DNA of 64,000 nt from Lytechinus variegatus (taxonomy: Eukaryota > Echinodermata > Echinoidea > Temnopleuroida > Toxopneustidae), in contig NC_054743.1 in NCBI RefSeq assembly GCF_018143015.1, forward strand, positions 38,892,922 to 38,956,921. Direction: 5' to 3'. Below the pieces are notes generated by a model. It ran no database searches, was not told the origin of the DNA, and saw nothing but the letters and a program-made list of their open reading frames with translations. Every line of letters begins with the position of its first letter. Positions within the stretch are counted from its first letter, which is position 1. A program made the position numbers and the translations under genes. Below are positions 21,326-33,430 of the stretch, piece by piece.

Positions 21326-23384
21326 GGTTTCAAATTATGTTGTTTGCTCAGAACCAAATCACGAATTTTCGAAGGGTAATTCTTTTTTTTTGTTCTTTGT
21401 AATGTCAGGAATTTAGCAGTTTATTTTCTATTGTTTCAATGCTCCTGGGTCGTTGCTGAGCGAAAGCCACTGTTGGTGTAATTAGGAAAGTATTGTAGTC
21501 GCCGCGGCGCGCTTTGTCAACGGTAATCGTGCATTTTCCAAATGTCATCAAAATTTTGACGAATTCTGGGTTTTTTATAAGTTCGACAGCTAGGGCTGTA
21601 GAACTAGACAAATACATTTGATTCTTACTTTGAATACGTTTCCATTCGTACCTGCTGTTAATTTTATGCTTACGTATTTGTTTTCGTATTTAGTATAATG
21701 AATCTATCAGTATGGGATAGCAGAAAATATTCCACGAGTGAGGGCCACTATCACACGAATCGTAGTTGAATGAAATATTGGCCCTTTAACATGTTTAATG
21801 CTTTTAGTACCCAATAAAGAAAGGCCATCCATGATTAATTTCAAAGAACAGTAGTCACCAGACCGCGCAATACGACACGATATTACACAGCAATCTCTAT
21901 CATCATAAGCCTTTGAGAGTTCGTCAGATTTCATCTTGCAATACAATATGATACTGCACATACAAATAATGCACCGCTAAAACGCCCTAAAAATCTAACA
22001 TAGATAATTTCATCAGAAGTATCGTTCAGAAACCAAGAAAAGTATCACATGAATGCGTTCATCAAGTTTACTTCGGTTTCAATTACAATTTTAAAGCTAA
22101 TTTATGTTTACTTTTGATAGCTAAAATAGTAAGCTCCCGAAACAAAATTTGATACTGTTGTTGACTGGATATTACCACACTTTTGGCTCACGGCACATTT
22201 GCCATCAGTGTGTGTGTGTGTGTGTGTATGGTGTATATATATACATGTGTATACGATTCGAAAATTATGGCAAAGATAATGAAAGATAATGAAATTATTC
22301 AAAGGAGGTCTACTGATTAGCAAAAACTGATTTCTCATTTCTGCCATTTTGGCGCAAGCCTCTTTTTGAACCACTCACAAAAACGTCCCGCGTTCACTCA
22401 AGCATGAACAACATTTATTTAAATTGTATTTTAAAGATAAGATTACAGAGCATCTATCAACATCAAATTACAGATATCATAATTTGAAAAAAAAATCATT
22501 AACTGTGTAATATCCTGTCGACTTCTTTGCAGACAAGGTTTACAATTTATGGTTCGGCTATTTTAATTGACAACTAAGTGGCAAAATAATATCAAGCAAA
22601 CGTGAAAATCATAGAAAATTTATTAATCATTTAAGCAGTTATCTCATACAAGTACTATTGGTATCTACATGAGCATTTCTAGAATGAAATAATATAGGGG
22701 TATGTACATTCCTGACAGTAAAAGTGATTATATTGTATAATTCAATACTTCATAAAATGTTTTGAAAGTAGTGGCGTTTTCAACAATAGCTTGAAAATTC
22801 AAAAGCACAAGATAATTCTTTTTACGTATTATAATGTATATGACTATATGCTATTTAAAAGTAATTCTTATACATGTAGAATGTAAAGTGTTAAATTGTC
22901 TAATATGAATATTTCGATTGCAATTTCAAAAGTTCTTGTTTTTACGAAAGCAAATTAAAAGAAATATGGCAAGAAAACTGTATCCATCAGACATTGTTAT
23001 TGCTTCTGCGTATTAACCTCAAGGGGAAAGAAGTAAGCTGAAGATAGTTTTTCCGCATATCATAACTGTTCTCACTAGCTGAGAGATAACATTGATATTA
23101 CTTCTCAACCAATGATTTCATTGAAATTTGTTTTTTTTAAACAGCCTGTTTGTCAAACAGTAACAAAATTAACGCGCAGATCCGGGGGGGGGGCACGTGC
23201 CCCTCTCCTTTTGAGAAGCAAAATTGAAATTTATGATGTACAAATGCCATTGAAACCCAGGTTTTCCCCCTATTTTTGAATTGAAGACCTATTTTTTTTT
23301 TCTTGTCAAAATTTTCCTCCGGAAAATTTGCTCCCCCCCCCTTCGAAAATTCCTGGATCCGCCCCTGCCCATATTTCAAGTCTA
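21326..23384. other. AT-rich intergenic DNA between the receptor cluster and the LRR gene
   Basis: No gene was recognised. A (TG)n/(TA)n tract lies at about 22208-22248. The stretch 22380-23100 is strongly AT-rich and holds TTTATT motifs (for example near 22618) that could serve as minus-strand polyadenylation signals of the LRR gene. A repeat occupies 23175-23370. Confidence 0.5.
23175..23370. repeat. Short interspersed repeat with GGATCCGCCCCTGCC end and G/C-runs
   Basis: The right end reads GGATCCGCCCCTGCC preceded by a C-run; the left end reads CGCAGATCCGGGGGGGG. The ends are partly complementary (AGATCCGGGG against GGCGGATCCAGG). A similar GGATCCGCC with a G-run appears near 44281. It is non-coding and family-level unidentified. 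Confidence 0.5.
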
Positions 23385-26023
23385 TCAAACAGAAAAGAGC
23401 TCACTTTCATTTACGTATTTAGGAATCTTCGAATCATACACCGGTTCCTTGGTACTGAACACATAATAGCCTGATTCTTGTTTAAGGCTTCTTTTCTCGA
23501 TGTCATTCACGTATTCGTTGTCCCTGTCAGGCAAACGAGGAGGGTCATAGGGAACGTATGTATCGTCCTGGACATCGAGGTAGGTATGCGAACCGTGGAG
23601 TATGTCGAAATCAGGACCATCGTTGTTGGTTTTCTGTTTATAATGTAAATCACAAGTGCATGATTATAAACATTATTTGAACATGAATCTTATTTCTTAA
23701 AATGCAATCATGGTGAACATATTCATGGATGTATGAGATAACAAATTCACTCTGCTTCTTCTTTTTTTTAGAAAACAGAAATAATACACAACAACAACAA
23801 AATCGACCTTAATAATGATGATTATAATAATAATGATAATTATTAATGATGATGATGATAAGAATGTGATGTATAAATAGCCTAATCCAGAGTGTAGAAT
23901 GAGCAAGGCGCATGAAGAATTAACAAGTAAATGAAGAAGGAACCCAGAAGTGGATGCCCCTACAAATTGCGATTTTTTTAACACCACTGTCTTAAGTACA
24001 TTAGTGCTAGTCACATTGTTTTTTATTCAGCAAGTACATGCCGATTGAATCATGGTAAAAAATTTGCTTACTGCCAGAACATGGGTAGCAAAGTGAAATC
24101 ATGCAAATTTGTTTGATATACTTTAACATATGTTTTTAATGTGGTGGTGAAATACTGATAAAAATCAATTGGTGTTCCCTAATAAGCTTGAAATCATGAT
24201 TTACTTAGTACACTTTTGTAAATACGACCCAGTAGATTCGAACGATCGTTGTCGTTTTGTAGTTGATACCTCAGCTATATTTCCCCACTCACCTTTGAAA
24301 CATTTGAGGGTTTCATCATGGGATCGACATCAGAAAACTCTTCATAAACACCATCATCATCACCAGTCCTCGCCATCATCCCATTCTCTGGCCGAATGGC
24401 AATCAATTGCGTAGACTTCATTAAGCTCGTTGATGGTGGATGGGCGACAATGAGTCCTGCTCGGGGATCTGATGTGGGTGGCGTTAAGATGAAACTGTCC
24501 TTTGACCGTTCCTTGGTTGTTGACAAGATCCTCTGGCAATAGTACACGGTGCCGAACAGTGTCATGGTAAGAAGTACAGGGATAACAACTATGATGGCTA
24601 TCAGGATTATGGTAGTCATATGAAATGTATTTGACTGGTATGTTTCGGAGTTGCCATGGGATTGAGGTTTCGTTGCCATTGTTGAATAAATGTTGGTAGA
24701 TGGTTTCGGTGTACCTTGGGATTCTACGAGAAGAGTACCAGATCGAGAACTGGGATGGCTGTATTCATCGCATATGCTCTGAAGAGAAACTCTTCCAACA
24801 TCTCCATCTTTTCCTTGAGAGTCACAGGTTGCTTCATAACCTGGATTTCGGTCAAGCCAGTCTCCTAAGTCCATTATGGCACATTCGCAGTTAAGTGGAT
24901 TGTCCGCAAGATTGGTGATGTTTATCCACGGTGTCTCAAAGATTAGGCTATAAACTTTCTTTAAGCGGTTTGAAGACAACAGTACGGTCTGAATATATTT
25001 CAGCCCTTTGAAGGTGTCTGGATCTATCCATGTGATCATGTTAGATGAAAGGTCAATTATTTCGAGGCGAAGGTTGTTTTGGAACAATAAGGTCACACGA
25101 TCCAGAGCATTGTCGGACAGATTTAGGAATGTAAGATTCACGAGATTGGCGAAGACATTAATCGGAAGATTAGAAAGTCTATTTCTTTTCAAATAAAGAT
25201 GTCGAATCTGTGGAATGTTGATAAATGAATCTTCTGCAAGCTGAACCAAATTTGTTTTATCTAGGGATAACGTTTCTAGGTTGTCGAGGCCACTGAAAAC
25301 TCGGCTATTTCTAATTTCTGTCAGATTATTACCGCTCAGATCTAGTATCCTTAGAAGATGGAGTTTTGCAAAGCAATATTGAGGCAAAGAGAAGATGAGA
25401 TTATTTGAAAGGGACAATGATCGAAGTACATTCCCTGCACCAAATGCATCACATGGTGGTTCCCGAAGATGATTCCCACCGAGTTCAAGCGAGCCAAGAC
25501 TCTGCAAGTTCTTGAATGTCTCCTTGGCAATGTTTTCCAGGCAACCCTCAACAACCAAAAGGAACTGAAGTTTGGCAAGACCCCGAAACATCCCACCATT
25601 TAAGTCGGAAAAACAGTTTCCCCCAAGTCTGAGATATTCAAGTTTTCCAAGACCCACGAATGCGTTCGATGATATGTTATCCAATCTGTTATTTCCTAGA
25701 TAAAGGAATTGGAGGTTGGTGAAATCTTCAAGGTCGTATGGGTTTAAGCGAGTGATGCGATTATTGTTCATCTTCAATGTTCTTGCCTGGTTGCAGGTAC
25801 CTGGTACTGCCGTTAATTGCCGATTCGAGCAGTTGGCGATTTTAGTCCAGTTGTCATACTGGCAGATATTTGGGCAAGAAGAATGCTTCGGGCTCGTATA
25901 TTGGGCGTTGGCTAATAGCGAAATAGAAGACATATGGGTAATGAGCAAAAGGTCTACGATCGAGCAGAAAAACACCAGCTTGTCTCGAAATTGACGACCG
26001 GTATGAAGACGCGACGAACCCAT
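23385..26023 (-). CDS. LRR type I transmembrane receptor with a tyrosine-rich cytoplasmic tail (two coding exons)
   Basis: Exon 1 runs 26023 to 24293 (577 codons) and ends at an AAG|GTGAGT donor; exon 2 is 23633 to 23385, after a CAG acceptor, in phase 0, giving 659 residues. Without splicing, exon 1 would stop five codons after the donor. Domains: signal peptide (hydrophobic, about 15-41); LRRNT with Cys50, 54, 65 and 77; about twelve LRRs of 23-25 residues (82-375); LRRCT with Cys379, 381, 400 and 418; a Ser/Thr-rich stalk with sequon-like sites; a TM helix about 470-496; and a cytoplasmic tail of about 160 residues. Tail tyrosines lie at 560 (VYEEF), 595, 603 (YVPY), 606 (YDPP), 618 (YVND), 633, 634, 643 and 650 (YVNE). 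There is no TIR or kinase domain. It is probably a cell-surface adhesion or immune-type receptor signalling through SH2 adaptors; the ligand is unknown. The CAG at 26043-26045 suggests an upstream 5' UTR exon. Confidence 0.88.
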
Positions 26024-26100
26024 CTTTATGACAAGTTACAATCTGAAAAGAAATTAAATTGTAAATATTTCATTTTTTTCTCCAAAAAAAATCCCGTTTG

Positions 26101-27912
26101 GCCACTATACAGGATGTAGAAGGCTGTATTTGTTGGAAATGCGTGCCAGAAATTCTTTAAACACATTTAGACTCTTCTGGGCATGGGTGTTTTGTGCGAT
26201 AACCATATACAGGGGGCACGCTCATAAGTGCCGATATTTGCCCCCCCCAAAAAAAAATATATATATATGTTGGTGCCCCTTCTTTTTTTGAGAATGTAAA
26301 TCGTTTCGGTGGCATTCATTAGGGAGTGATGATTCATAATTGGCTTAAAAACTCGAAATAAATTGACACACGTTCCGTTCCCCTCACTTTTATGGATCTG
26401 TCCCTTTTTACATGTAACGTTTTTCTAGCATGGCCCTCTTTTTTAAGTATGTGTTCAATAAACATTAAAATTTGTTTGATCCCCGTACTTTTTCACTTTA
26501 CCTGGTCTATTTGAGAGAATATTGTATATTTCGTCCTATTCCTGATTACAAAATCATGATACTTTAGAAAAAATAAATTATTTTATATTTTCATTTGTTA
26601 ATCAAAATATCGAAATAATGCTTTTGCACCATTAATTCACCAATATGAATCCATGCGACTATACTCATTATATCCACTAGTACACAGCATAAATTTATTC
26701 TAAGTATAATAGTAGAATTTTAACTTAGGTTCATTTGATTTAGATGAATTTTTCAGTGTTTTGTTTGGTGAAATGTTTCAGTAATCTCGGCCTTCTAAGC
26801 CCAAGTAATGGACCCAGAATGCCCCAAGGTCCAATAATGCTTTCATGATTTTGAAAATTAAACATAGTAGCCTAGTTTCAAAATCAATAAAGGATGATCA
26901 AAACCATAATTTACCTAAAACTTTTACGATCAGGGGAGCCGCAATCTTCAGGTAGATATACCACTGATAGTTGTCGAGGTCTCAAAATTGAGCATTAAAC
27001 TTAAAAACTTACCGAGCTTCCGAGCACTTCGCTGCATCATATTCTTCCTCCTGTCCAGACCCAAATACACATTTGAGCTAAAGTGAGACCATCCACGTCT
27101 GAATTGCTTTCGTTAATATTCTTTGTTACATCTGCCAAAGGAGGAAGTTGTAGAAAAATGAGTACCCCTGTATCCCCCGGGGTTTGTTATTTCGGTATCA
27201 TTATGTCATAATGACGATGAAAGCAAATACTTATCATAACATATGCATCAATAGCACCATATACGAGGTGCTACTTTAACCATTTTTATAAACGTTTAAT
27301 TAGGTTTCGATTGATAAAGCTGATCGTCAGTAAAAATCTGAAGGGGGCATATAAGGCGTATGGGGAAATTTTTTTGAATAGCTGTGAGCTATTTTGACGT
27401 TTTTAAAATAATTTTTGTGATAGATTAGTACATGGCATTCACGAAAAAAATGACTGTATTTCAAATTTTGTCATTTAATTTTCGACATTTCCTTCTTCCG
27501 CTTTTCTAGGACGTGAAAAGTTTGGGGGTTCATGGCCTCCCAGCCCACCCCCCCCCCCGTCTTTTGCCAGTGGTGATCAGAGATCGCGTGCATGGATAAA
27601 GCGCGATAACACTGGGCTGTTGATATGCATCGCGCCTACAGTAGGTTTTAATTAAAAATAAATAAATAGTTTTCATGATTGAAACTAAAAGCGACCCGAG
27701 ACATTGATACAGTTTCTGATATAGCATACCACCATTGTTATAATGATTGTTTAACAATGTTTTTTGTTGTTGTACTATTCACGTTGTAAGTTCTACTTTA
27801 AACTGATATTGTACAAGATATTTTAAAGACTTTTTCGAGAACAATAATAAGATCCCATGCAAGAGAGTTTTTATAACTTTATTTCAATGTAAAAATAATG
27901 AACAGGGTTATA
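26101..27912. other. Upstream region of the LRR gene; AT-rich, no further coding region
   Basis: Contains a G/C-run repeat fragment at about 26210-26290 (GGGGGCACGCTCATAAGTG and a run of C) and a candidate 5' UTR exon at 27014-27090. A C-rich run lies near 27548. The rest is AT-rich and unassigned. Confidence 0.4.
27013..27090 (-). other. Candidate 5' UTR exon of the LRR gene
   Basis: On the minus strand a donor CTCG|GTAAGT lies at 27013/27012. About 1 kb downstream, the acceptor CTTTTCAG ends at 26043, leaving an 18-base leader before the ATG at 26023. The 5' boundary of this exon is not visible. It is an inference from splice signals only. Confidence 0.3.
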
Positions 27913-28054
27913 TAACACAAAGGTGAGCGATTGATCGCTAATTTCAAAGAACAATTCTGATTGGTTCACACTCAGTCTACTTAGCAAAATGCGCATTCAA
28001 CGAGGATCTTGACTGGTCATTTCGTTTAGCGATTAATCGCTAACCTTTGTGTTA
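27913..28054. mobile_element. Palindromic MITE with TAACACAAAGG ends
   Basis: The left arm TAACACAAAGGTGAGCGATT and the inverse of the right arm, TAACACAAAGGTTAGCGATT, pair almost perfectly for about 29 bases, with GATCGCTAA and AATCGCTAA continuing inward. Total length is 142 bases. The end CTTTGTGTTA recurs at about 28315-28326, together with an inverted CAATCAAT/ATTGATTG pair (28225-28328), suggesting a second, decayed copy close by. Confidence 0.75.
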
Positions 28055-28328
28055 CGGCACCCAGGTGTCATCCTGGTCATAGGTGCACGAAAGGGAAAAT
28101 CCCTTTAGAAATAACAAATAGTACACAATGAATAAGAAAATAAGAGCGTGAATTGGGAGACAATTGCCAAAATTCGCAATCCTCACGGACGCTATAATAT
28201 TAGGGTCCCCTAACAAAAAAGTTAACGCTTAATCATACACTCTATTTTTAAGATTGATTGTACATTATAGTCAATAGAATCAAACGTAGAAAACTGCTTT
28301 ACAATCAATACTAAGCTTTGTGTTACAG

Positions 28329-29338
28329 GGGGGGGGGGTACAGGCCCTACAGATCTGCTTTTCGTGTGCAAAATCCTTTTCCGCGACACCCGCACCATAC
28401 ATGCATGTACAGTTTATAGTTTATGACATGGATAAGAAAGTGGTTTTTCAAACAAATCGAGTACATATTGAGTGAGGAAAAACTTACCGAATTAATGTTT
28501 AGATATAGATCATTACAGTCCATCGAATCGATATTGCATTTAATGTGGATGTTAATGTGGATTATTGGTGGATCACTGGCAATTGATTCCATGGGTCAGA
28601 TCCCCTCTCCAGCCGAAAACAATTCGCATGCGTTGATATGTACACAGCATATGCAATACGTTTCGACGTTTCTTTTGTTTACTCATTCTACACAAACGAT
28701 ATGCCTCTAGCACACGATGTAATGGGCATTATGGTTTACTTTCAGCTGAAATGGGAGATTAGATTCAAATTCCGGAGGGACCACTTCCATTGATGAGTGG
28801 ATATCGAGCACGACCATGTGGTTTCGAAAAGTACCCTAAACAAGGGTAGCAAGTCTTTTCCAGATTATGAAAATGCATCTCTTAACAAATATTTTGCTTG
28901 TGACACCCTACAACTATTGGAAATATATCCCCTTTTTTATTATTTTCATCATCATTTTTGACACCCTTATAACGTTACATAGGCCTATATAAGTAACGCA
29001 CTTACCCACTCTTTCCCTTCTTACGCGTGGTCTTGCCTGGTATCCACTGTTCAATGGAAGTGGGCCCCCGGGCGGCCTCTCGAGCTCTGGGAATAACCAA
29101 ATGTGGCTTTAGAAAGTCGTCCTAAATCGGATGTATCGCTACCATAGTAGCAATCAGAATTTTGCACACGAAACACAAATTGAATGTTTGATGCGAAATG
29201 GAAAAAAAATCTCATGTCACACAGTTTGCATTGCAGTACAAAGTTTTACGACCATGACGACGGGCCCAAAAGTCTCTTCCAAAATCAACTACCGTCGTAA
29301 GTAAGCGTTCGCGTTCTTCAAACGAAAGGTCGGGAATG
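28329..29338. other. Intergenic DNA, nothing recognised
   Basis: Apart from a G10 run at about 28328-28337, no repeat or gene could be identified. The small open frames on the two strands overlap each other and show no domain pattern. Confidence 0.4.
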
Positions 29339-29564
29339 TAAAGGCCTGGTCACACCGCCCGAGCGTTGTTTAGAGCGATCGTGGAGCGAAGAGAAAAAAA
29401 AATCATCACCGCTCGCTACCGTTCACCATTTTCGATTTCGATTGGTTTTTTTTTCGATTTATGTTTTCGATTTTTTCCCCAATTTTGTGAGCGAAATTCG
29501 GCCCTCTTTCCCTACCGCTCCACGACCGCTCCAACAACGCTCGGGCGGTTTGACCATGCCTTTA
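29339..29564. mobile_element. Palindromic MITE with AAAGGCNTGGTCA ends
   Basis: The left arm AAAGGCCTGGTCACACCGCC and the inverse of the right arm AAAGGCATGGTCAAACCGCC match, and both continue with CGAGCGTTGTT and then a GATCGTGGAGCG or GGTCGTGGAGCG block. Total length is about 226 bases. It has no coding capacity; the open frame across it is chance. Confidence 0.8.
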
Positions 29565-30084
29565 GAGAGAGAGGGAGAGAGATCGAGCGTATATATATAA
29601 AAATTAAGAGAATTATGTAATCATTCAAGCTCACATAAACTACAAATGAATCACCACTTTTTTAAGAAAACACCTCTTTAAAGTTCGAAATAATGGTATC
29701 GACTATCATAAAGTTACTACGAATGATGGCAGAGGGGGGGGGGGGTGCGCTATAATAATCACGTAATTACATGTCTACTCTAATTGGAAAAAAAATACAA
29801 AACATTTTTATCTAACAATTATACATAGTTTGTATACATTTTTAGGTTTTGTCATTCTGTTCTATTGTCGATGTACATCACTCAACCTTTAGAGTTTTGT
29901 AAATATATGCAACAGTTTCTGATGAATCTGAAAAGAAATACTCCAAATACTATCGAAAATAAATGGAGGGGCGATGCTAGCAAACACTCCATGGTATCAG
30001 GGAGTTACTCTCAACTCCCTGCCCGTATACTCTCATACACGAAAAACAAACACTCATACTCTTTGTCATGCACATTTTTTTTGT

Positions 30085-30300
30085 TTGTTTTGGACCCCGT
30101 GGAAGAACAGTACTGTCTATGGGCAGAGCTGAACCGGGTGTCCTTCCGATTTCACATGTCTGTTTGATATTGTTGTTTGTTTGTATATATCTATTCTTAC
30201 TTTTTTTTTACATATATATCTTGCTTTTATATGTTCCTTTGTACACTTATGTTTTTATTGTGAATTTCGGTAAATAAATAAATACTAAATACAAATACAA
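30085..30300 (+). mobile_element. Possible LINE 3' end
   Basis: The stretch GGACCCCGTGGAAGAACAGT, then GGGCAGAGCTGAACCGGGTG, then a T-rich tract ending in AAATAAATAAATACTAAATA, has the layout of the 3' terminus of a CR1- or L2-like LINE: the end of an ORF, a short UTR, then an AT-rich simple repeat. No reverse transcriptase remains upstream. Assigned on layout only. Confidence 0.3.
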
Positions 30301-31827
30301 AATAATGTTTTTATTCTGATTTCATGAACAAAAACTTACATAACATTTCAATTTGACATTTCAAATCACATATAATACTTTTCACTTTATATTTTCACTT
30401 TTTTTCACTAATTCAATAAAATCATGAATCATATATATATATATCTTTAAAAAAAATGAAATCAGTTATTATAAAAATGCTTAAAGACCCCCTCACACAC
30501 ACACACCCTCACACAATATAAACACACAAACACCCTCGCACACACACGCAAAGACGCATGTCCATACTGTATACCCCATGCCATACACAATCCTCTATAT
30601 ATTATGATGCTCCCACTGTACTCCTCTCCATCAACTACAATTTGGCCCCTTCTCACCTCAGAACACACCACGTCGGTATTCCTCGAGATTTTTGTTATTT
30701 AATTCATCCTTTTAATCGGTTTTCTGTTCCTGATCGGTGTGATCATGGAAAGGTTGCAGGAAAGGTTGCCATCAAACATAACTAAAAAAAGTCTTGCGCA
30801 ACTTAATTTTCAGCCAATAAAGCACCCGTATTCGGGACTTGCGCTTGATATTTTGACCTGCGTTTAAATGCAACTTTTTCTGCAAAAGGCCCAATTTCTC
30901 TTCATATTTCTTATCGACATATCGACTTCACTTACAAATTAACAGTAGAGTTAGATTGTTTTATGCAAATTCAAATATTTAATGAAACATGTAATAAATA
31001 CGATAAATTAATCAAGAAAACTGAAATATCTTCTATACTCATGACATCTGAAAAAAGTATAAATGCATAAGTTATTTTCTACCTTATAAAAACAATTATA
31101 TTGGCATTATGAATTATTTCTTTGACATTATTTTTAATTCTCACTTGAGAATCAACTAACTAGGTTATCAAATCAAATATTTTTGTTAAATTATCTATTT
31201 TACATATTTAGTTTATCTCCCATTCATTCATTTGCCCTCCTTCAGTATATTGAATCTAATTCAATTCCTCATAATTGTCTCACGTCTGTCATGCCTATAG
31301 TGCCTTTATATTCACAAAGATGCATAAAAGTGGGCATTTCTACTCATATTCATTTAATATTGTTTCAATAGTTGAAAAATATATACTGTGAAAGACGTTC
31401 TTTTTACCGTTTTATCAGCTACTATAATTTCATATAGTGACCTGAATAAAATTCTTTCATTGATGAATTGAATAGTCATAATAAAATTATTGTTTGATGA
31501 CCGTAATATTTGTTAAGTACATTTATAATCATTGCCAATAATGAAAATGAACATTAATGCAATAACATTAGATTAACAAAATATGTAATTTTCTGAGCCT
31601 ATGGAATGCACACAATATGTATCATAACTTGAGTTAGCTTAATTATCATATATGAAACACACCATTATGCCATACTTTAAAACATACCACTAATTACGAC
31701 AGCTGCTTGCTTCACACATAGTTAGGACTCACAACAAAACGTAGATACGATTTACAACATCATTGCAACCAACACCCATGTCAACAAAGGTAGCAATAGT
31801 ACTGCAGCTACCACTAGTAGTCATCAT

Positions 31828-31828
31828 C

Positions 31829-31862
<34 letters not shown>

Positions 31863-31990
31863 TGATGATAATAATAATGATAATAATACTAATAGTAATA
31901 ATAATGATAATGATGATAATAATGATAATAATTACTGTAATGATAATAATATATCATAATGATAACAATAATGATTACATAATTATTCTT
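31828..31990. repeat. (AAT)n / (GAT)n microsatellite
   Basis: At least ten uninterrupted AAT units followed by mixed ATG/ATA units and AATAATGAT variants. The small open frame through it (a run of Ile and Met) is an artefact of the repeat. Confidence 0.9.
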
Positions 31991-33268
31991 AATTATCTTT
32001 ATGATAAAGAATAAATAAAAAACAACAACACAATAACAACAGTAACTTAAAAAATAGAAATAACTAACACCTATAATAAGAGCAAAATAGACAAAATAAA
32101 ATCAATAACAGCGTCATCGACGGTGACACTACCGATAACAGCACACTCGAACCTGCAGTACACAACATCACTGATGCAAATAACTATGTGGGAAAAATAG
32201 GCCAAAACAAGGTGCATACGACACATCTTGAATACAGCGGAGGAAGAAGATTTTATCATACATATATTTAATAACTATGGCACAACATTTACTGATGATC
32301 CACAACACTACTTCGAACATCCGTTGACACATCGACGCAAACAACGACAATTGACGCCTTGGGCACTCACCAGAATGGATACAAACGCTCCATAATAATA
32401 ATTACTGTTAAATGAATCCACATTTCGCGAAACAGTATCATCCAATCAACACGAAGAATATAAATTACAAATTTAATTTACATGGAAATGACCGGCAGAT
32501 GGATACGAATCTGGAGATCGGCCGATGTATAGTACTCAATAAACGGTAAGTACAAGTTATATTTATAACGATGACAGAAGACATTTAGAAAATAAACTTA
32601 GAATACGTGAAATATAAATTTCAAATTGTTCTTCAATCATTTCTTCTTCTTTTTTTCCCTTTCTCTGGAAAATATATTGACTACAATGATGTAGACAATA
32701 ATAATAATTTTCGAAAAGGTTAATTAACATCCCAATATTTCAATTTTAATACAAATGTATTTTTTTCAATCAATGAAACGCTAATTCGGTTTTTTTCCAT
32801 ATACCATTTTGATCCGTTTACCAGGTGTGGATCATGATGCAATTTTAGGAACTTCGATTACATATTTGATGATGATTTATAAACAATATATATATGTATA
32901 AAACAGTCCGTATTTTGCAACAGAATAATGAAGAAGCTCCATTTTATATTAAGGTATTGAGGAGGTTAAGATGGTAAGACGTCTTCATGAAGGGTGATGA
33001 CGAGGTTCTATTTTTGATTAATGATGTTTATGCAGGGATTAAAACAAGTTCGAAACATAAGATGAACATAGTGAACCTGTACATTCGCTCCTGTATGTTT
33101 ACATGGTACACACACTTTTCACCACAATACAAATACACAGGCACATAATATTACATCTGCTTTTCATCCTTTTATGAGAAAAAATGTCTCATTACGTTAT
33201 TCGTCCAACAATATCGGATGAGTAGTGAGTTTCCAAGGATAAATAAAATGAACAATCAGTACCGACTT

Positions 33269-33274
33269 TTTATT
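33269..33274 (-). terminator. Polyadenylation signal of the oxidase-hydrolase gene
   Basis: TTTATT on the plus strand, hence AATAAA on the minus strand, about 160 bases after the stop codon at 33431. The position is normal for a short 3' UTR. Confidence 0.45.
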
Positions 33275-33430
33275 GGAGGTTCACAACACTCTTCGCAATG
33301 ACAGCAACGACAAGATATCTGACGTCAACAACAAAGACAGCAACGTATATTGCATAAAAGTGTGTGAAATCACAAATAATCTATGCTAGGCCAGTCAACA
33401 ATCATAACAAGGAACGTTCGAAGACAGATT

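Larger units (their letters stand above)
29565..33260. other. Long AT-rich intergenic region with simple repeats
   Basis: No gene was seen. Contents: a G-run near 29733; a possible LINE 3' end at 30085-30300; (CA)-rich DNA at about 30492-30550; an (AAT)/(GAT) microsatellite at 31828-31990; and otherwise AT-rich DNA. Confidence 0.5.

Noticed and set aside
31763-32014. Open frame rich in Ile and Met
   Set aside because: It reads through an (AAT)/(GAT) microsatellite.
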